The notes beneath the pieces are model-generated. The model had not been told where the DNA came from. It saw only the letters and a list, made by a program, of their open reading frames with translations, and did no database searches. Positions 59,929 through 64,000 of a stretch of DNA of 64,000 nucleotides are shown piece after piece; position 1 is the first letter of the stretch, and each line of letters begins with the position of its first letter. Position numbers and translations under genes: made by a program. The stretch is from an uncultured Lachnospiraceae bacterium (lineage in GTDB: Bacteria > Bacillota > Clostridia > Lachnospirales > Lachnospiraceae), in NCBI GenBank assembly GCA_905199445.1, contig CAJKGK010000001.1, forward strand, positions 248,001-312,000. Direction: 5' to 3'.

Positions 59929-61929
59929 TCATTGATTTTTACAGATCAAAACATCATTTCCGGGCACCGGACATTTTCCGGTTAAAACATTTCCTGTTAA
60001 AAGGTCTGTAACCTTCTGATCTCCAAAATCCACAAAGCCTTCTTCCGATGAATGATTAATGGCAAAAATCACGGAATCAGTTTCTTTTTCCCTGCAGGTC
60101 AGCTCCATCTGAGGGGAAGACGGGTAAATGGGTGAAATTCCCAGATTTCTGCAAATATGATCTGTCATTTCCGAAAGGAAATCATCATCAGGGAGCGTAC
60201 CTACATAGTAAGCACGGCCTTTTCCAAAATCATTGACAGTGACACATGGCTCGCCCTTATAAAAATCCTGTCCAAAAACTGCCAATGTACGGGCACTGTC
60301 GGTTCGGATGCGGTCACAAAGGAAGCTGCATGTCCTTACAGTCCCGCCACCAACCGGACAGATTTCATTGGTTTCCCCGGCAAACAAAGCATCGGTTTCC
60401 TCAACCCAAAGGCCAAAGACATCCTTGAGTGGTCCGGGATAAGCGCCGAAAACACAGCGGTCATTTTCATCTGCAACACCGGTCATCACGGAAGCCACCA
60501 GCGTGCCGCCCTGAGCTACAAACGCATGGATATGATCTGACAGATGATCTTTCATCATATAGGCCATGGGCGCCACAATCAAATCATAACCTTTAAGGTC
60601 GCTGCTAAAGGGCAGTATATCCACAGGAATATTTTTGTCATAAAAAGGCTTGTAAAATTTTCTGACAGTTTCCAGATAATCCATATCCTTGCTGGGCCCG
60701 CTGGAATTTTCCAATGCCCACCAGTTATTCCAGTCAAACAAAATCCCCACGCTGGCCTTTGTCCTTGCACCAATAAACACATCGCCCAGCTTTTTAAGTT
60801 CAGCGCCCAGCTTCTTACATTCTCCAAAAACTCTTGTATCTGATCTTCCGCTGTGAGCAATGACGGCACCGTGGAATTTTTCCTGTCCGGCCACAGATTG
60901 TCTTAACTGGAAAAACAGACATGTATCTGCCCCGTGAGCCAGTGCCTGATAGCTGAGTCTTCGAACTTCGCCGGGACGTTTTAATTTATTATAAGGCTGC
61001 CAGTTCTGCTGGTTGGGAGACTGCTCGGTCAGCATAAAGGGCTGTCCGCCCTTTAATCCCCGCATCAAATCCAGCTTTAATGCCACAAGACTGGGTTCAT
61101 GAACCGGCGCAGGATAATTATCCCAGCCAAGAATATCCATATGCCGGGTCAGTTCAAACTGATCCAGTTTTTTAATATAGCCGGACATATTGGTCTGAAC
61201 CGGAATATCCGGACAATATTTTTTCAGAACCTTGTACTCATTTAAAAAGCATTCCACCGTAGAATCTGTGACAAAGCGCTGATAATCCAGCTGGATTGTA
61301 GGATTAAACCTGTAATCGTCATTTAACTCTGTGGGCAGCATAATTTCCTCAAAACTGTAAACGGTCCTTCCCCAGAAGGATGTATGCCAGCGATCATTAA
61401 GATTTTCAATCGTTTTATAGCGCTGTCTCAGCCATTTTCGGAATTTGGCCTGACAGTTGTCACAATAGCAGTACGTGCCATATTCATTGGAAACATGCCA
61501 TATGGCCAAAGCCGGATGATCTTTGTAACGCTTTGCCATCGCCTCCGCGATCGCCGCTGCCCGCTCTCTGTATTTTAAACTGTTATAACAGAAAAACACA
61601 CGCATCCCATGCGTTCGTTTACGTCCTGCGATATCCACAGGAAGAACCTCCGGATATCTGGCCGAAAGCCAGGCCGGCTGTGCGGTTGTCGGCGTTGCCA
61701 GACATACTTTAAGGCCATTTTCGGCAAATTTGTCCATCAAATGGTCAAGCCACTCAAAATCATAAATTCCTTCATCCGGTTCCAGCTTTGCCCAGGAAAA
61801 AACCGGAAGGGTTACAAGATTAATCCCTGCCTCCCGAAACAGGCGCATATCTTCATCGATTGTCGCCTCATCCCACTGGTCCGGGTTATAGTCTCCGCCG
61901 TAATAAATTCGATCAGCCCACTGCTTCAT
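59929..61929 (-). CDS. Beta-galactosidase, GH42 (second copy)
   Basis: 666-residue GH42 enzyme with acid/base Glu149 (WHVSNEYGT), nucleophile Glu302 (MLTEQSPN) and zinc cysteines CYCDNC. It is clearly diverged from the copy downstream, suggesting different linkage or acceptor preference rather than a recent duplication. No signal peptide; acts in the cytosol. It lies 72 bp after the GH106-like gene. Confidence 0.93.
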   Translation of the reverse strand: MKQWADRIYYGGDYNPDQWDEATIDEDMRLFREAGINLVTLPVFSWAKLEPDEGIYDFEWLDHLMDKFAENGLKVCLATPTTAQPAWLSARYPEVLPVDIAGRKRTHGMRVFFCYNSLKYRERAAAIAEAMAKRYKDHPALAIWHVSNEYGTYCYCDNCQAKFRKWLRQRYKTIENLNDRWHTSFWGRTVYSFEEIMLPTELNDDYRFNPTIQLDYQRFVTDSTVECFLNEYKVLKKYCPDIPVQTNMSGYIKKLDQFELTRHMDILGWDNYPAPVHEPSLVALKLDLMRGLKGGQPFMLTEQSPNQQNWQPYNKLKRPGEVRRLSYQALAHGADTCLFFQLRQSVAGQEKFHGAVIAHSGRSDTRVFGECKKLGAELKKLGDVFIGARTKASVGILFDWNNWWALENSSGPSKDMDYLETVRKFYKPFYDKNIPVDILPFSSDLKGYDLIVAPMAYMMKDHLSDHIHAFVAQGGTLVASVMTGVADENDRCVFGAYPGPLKDVFGLWVEETDALFAGETNEICPVGGGTVRTCSFLCDRIRTDSARTLAVFGQDFYKGEPCVTVNDFGKGRAYYVGTLPDDDFLSEMTDHICRNLGISPIYPSSPQMELTCREKETDSVIFAINHSSEEGFVDFGDQKVTDLLTGNVLTGKCPVPGNDVLICKNQ

Positions 61930-62001
61930 TGCTGTATCCCCCTTTGATTATCCGTTTATCTCTCGCATTTTAATATTCTGTCACCCGTACAGCATATACA
62001 T

Positions 62002-64000
62002 TCATATGCCATACAAAACCGGAGCTGCCACCATTCCCGTAGGCCGCATCTGCATATGGGTGGACTGCCCGTCATGAACCCGCCATGTCAGCGTATTCGC
62101 AGTTTCAATTTCAATGGTATTCACACCTGGTTTTAAATAACCGGTCACATGAAGTCTGTATGGACTGCCCAGCATCACGCCAGCCGTCTGACCGTTAATC
62201 CGCACCGTTGCGGCATCCGTGAGTCCAGGAAATGCCATTACAAGATTTTGTCCGTTTTTCTCTGCATCGGTCACTTTATCTGTATCCATATTCCATTTTG
62301 TACTGTAAAGAATGGTTCCCGAAAAGCGGGGCCAGCCATCCGGCCCGTTGACGGATCTAAGATCACGGCCAAAGACGCCGGTTTTTACAACTGAGAACCC
62401 ATCCTCCACGCCGGTTTCCTTAAGCGCAAGCGTCCATGGTCCTTCCAGTTTATAAGCGTGTTCATTTTCTTCATAAATATCATCCCCAGAATTCACGGTA
62501 CTGCAAATATTTGCAGCGCTGTCATGATTCCCGGAACTGTAAATATAAACTGCAGATTCTCCCGCCTCAAGGCTGACATCCAGTGCACCGTCCTTAAATA
62601 CGGCCGGGCAGAGCCGGTTATCGATGGCATCGTATTGAACGAAATAGCCATCCCGGATGTCTTTCTCCGCCGCAGACAAAGCCGCACGGACTTTAACCGG
62701 CCGGCTGGGATGTTCATTGAAAAACATATACACACAGCCATCCGAATGTTCATAGGCACAGGCTCTTAAGTCCGCCCTGCTGCCGCTGACCAGATCAATT
62801 CTGATCTGCAGACCGGAAGAAAGACGCTCTGTCACATCCGCCAGTTCACAGTCCTGAACAAGTCGGGTCATTGCTTTTAAATCCTCCAAAGCTACCGTCT
62901 CATCCAGACATTTTTCAGGATAATGATCTAAAAACAGCACCGGAAATCCTGCCCTGTGGGCCCGTACAATAAAATCAGAGACCGGTCTGGTCACATGCGT
63001 ACATCCGGGTATAATCAGACAGCTGTACGTCTGAGGGCCAATTTTCATCTGACTGTCCTCAAATACTGCAAAATCCTGAGAAAGAAGATCACTCCACACC
63101 ACATCACAATCCTGCTGCCTTTCCATTAAAAGCCGTACCGGCTTCTGAAACAGCTGAGTTGTTCCGCACCATTCGGCCTCCCCGTGATAAAGAACCGCCG
63201 CTGTAGTCAGCATCCGGCCGCCGTTCATAAGATGACACATCCGATTCATATACTGCATAAGCCGAATAAAATAAGGATACTGGGGATTATTACCTCTGGC
63301 ATAAAAATGGGGCGGGCAGTCTCTATCCGGAAATTTAGGTGAAAAAGCATGGGGGACAAACGTATTGATACCACGAACAAGCATATGATCTGTCAGCCAT
63401 TTCATCAGCCATATTCCCTCTGCCCAGCCAAAAGAGCCAAAAATTTCGCACAGCGCCCGGCCGGCCTTTTTTGCATCCAGATGCGCCAGTGAACTGCCCA
63501 GCTTTGCCAGACCGAAATGGAAAAATTCTCCGTCCCGATCAGAAGCAATCCACTGATGGTCACAATGTTTAAAGCCCGGAATAATCTGCAGATGAACCAC
63601 ATCGATGCCTGCCATATCCATTCCTTTTTCGGCCCTGAAATAATGAGCAGCGCTGCAGCCCAGCCTTGCATGGGCATTGTCATCCTCAATAATGTGACCA
63701 ATATATTCCACACCATGGTTATGGCACCAGTCACCCAGCTGGGTCGAAAAGCACTGACCCACAAGCTGTGATACACAATCCATGTAGTCTTCCCGAAGGG
63801 CTCCTGTACAGTCGCCCCCATCATACCATAAAGGAATCAGTTTTGAACCAAAGTCTTCTCCCCAACATTTTTTCAGTCGTTCTTCAAGCTCCAGGCTCCA
63901 TGGCAGCCGTACATCTTTTTTACCAAGACACTGGTCAAAATCATATCCCGGGACATTGCCAAGTTCTGGTTCATCAGAAAAGAACCCGGCAAATGTTTTG
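62002..64000 (-). CDS. GH106-like glycoside hydrolase (partial, N-terminus outside window)
   Basis: The frame is open to the right edge; about 665 C-terminal residues are visible. Near the edge it reads AGFFSDEPELGNVPGYD, a typical segment of GH106-type rhamnosidases and relatives, and the C-terminus is a beta-sandwich (VRINGQTAGVMLGSPYRL, LKPGVNTIEIETANTL). Domain identity is less certain than for its neighbours; another family of large plant-glycan hydrolases is possible. It heads the visible gene set with two GH42 enzymes, in line with side-chain trimming of rhamnogalacturonan. Confidence 0.65.
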   Translation of the reverse strand, partial: KTFAGFFSDEPELGNVPGYDFDQCLGKKDVRLPWSLELEERLKKCWGEDFGSKLIPLWYDGGDCTGALREDYMDCVSQLVGQCFSTQLGDWCHNHGVEYIGHIIEDDNAHARLGCSAAHYFRAEKGMDMAGIDVVHLQIIPGFKHCDHQWIASDRDGEFFHFGLAKLGSSLAHLDAKKAGRALCEIFGSFGWAEGIWLMKWLTDHMLVRGINTFVPHAFSPKFPDRDCPPHFYARGNNPQYPYFIRLMQYMNRMCHLMNGGRMLTTAAVLYHGEAEWCGTTQLFQKPVRLLMERQQDCDVVWSDLLSQDFAVFEDSQMKIGPQTYSCLIIPGCTHVTRPVSDFIVRAHRAGFPVLFLDHYPEKCLDETVALEDLKAMTRLVQDCELADVTERLSSGLQIRIDLVSGSRADLRACAYEHSDGCVYMFFNEHPSRPVKVRAALSAAEKDIRDGYFVQYDAIDNRLCPAVFKDGALDVSLEAGESAVYIYSSGNHDSAANICSTVNSGDDIYEENEHAYKLEGPWTLALKETGVEDGFSVVKTGVFGRDLRSVNGPDGWPRFSGTILYSTKWNMDTDKVTDAEKNGQNLVMAFPGLTDAATVRINGQTAGVMLGSPYRLHVTGYLKPGVNTIEIETANTLTWRVHDGQSTHMQMRPTGMVAAPVLYGI

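Noticed and set aside
1..64000. CRISPR arrays, tRNA or rRNA genes, insertion sequences, prophage
   Set aside because: No regular spaced repeats, cloverleaf sequences, transposase or phage structural genes were found on reading; tRNA detection by eye is limited, so a short one could be missed.

Overview
The window reads as chromosome of a strictly anaerobic Gram-positive Clostridia member, most likely family Lachnospiraceae (inference). Support: AGGAGG-type ribosome binding sites, anaerobic class III ribonucleotide reductase, two [FeFe]-hydrogenase-type proteins, reverse rubrerythrin with a PerR-like regulator, FAD:protein FMN transferase with EetA/EetB-like partners, a sucrose PTS operon and a YesMN-controlled plant-glycan locus. 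No rRNA, tRNA, CRISPR array, insertion sequence or prophage was seen.

Layout. 1-6117: CtpE-like P-type ATPase (cut by the left edge), MetA-type homoserine acyltransferase, 37-kDa nucleoid-associated protein, and the fmnB/apbE-eetA-eetB triad. 6260-14480: asnB, then the sucrose operon scrA-scrB-scrK with its LacI-type repressor scrR and three matching operators, a decayed gene end and a small AT-rich membrane protein. 14624-24768: reverse rubrerythrin and perR, each with a palindromic box at its promoter; nrdD, a separate 51-residue glycyl-radical polypeptide and nrdG behind paired NrdR boxes; a redox-sensing operon of [2Fe-2S] ferredoxin, PAS-linked sensory hydrogenase, SpoIIE-type phosphatase and group B-like hydrogenase; and a 3-hydroxyisobutyrate-dehydrogenase-like enzyme.

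24878-37793: a RecB/Cas4-like nuclease fused to a DinG/XPD helicase, a MATE-azlC-azlD operon, a sugar-phosphate isomerase with a structured leader, a GNAT acetyltransferase, a compact ADP-ribosylation module (flavin/ferredoxin protein, zinc macrodomain, class M sirtuin), an HxlR-controlled SDR and a LysR-linked flavodoxin. 37910-47945: purA, a nucleoside hydrolase-phosphotransferase fusion behind a 10-codon leader ORF, an old yellow enzyme family reductase with LysR and MarR regulators, and an EamA-TIR-Sel1-HAD gene string.

48202-64000: a carbohydrate locus transcribed leftwards: partial GH106-like enzyme, two GH42 beta-galactosidases, YesN/YesM two-component system, GH78 rhamnosidase, two permeases and a solute-binding lipoprotein, followed by a decayed GH29 fucosidase. 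The content suggests uptake and trimming of rhamnose- and galactose-bearing oligosaccharides such as rhamnogalacturonan side chains (inference).

The most unusual items are the two-gene NrdD, the sensory hydrogenase with an altered L2 motif, the sirtuin-macrodomain module without its usual lipoyl-carrier partners, the nucleoside hydrolase-kinase fusion and the TIR-Sel1 pair.
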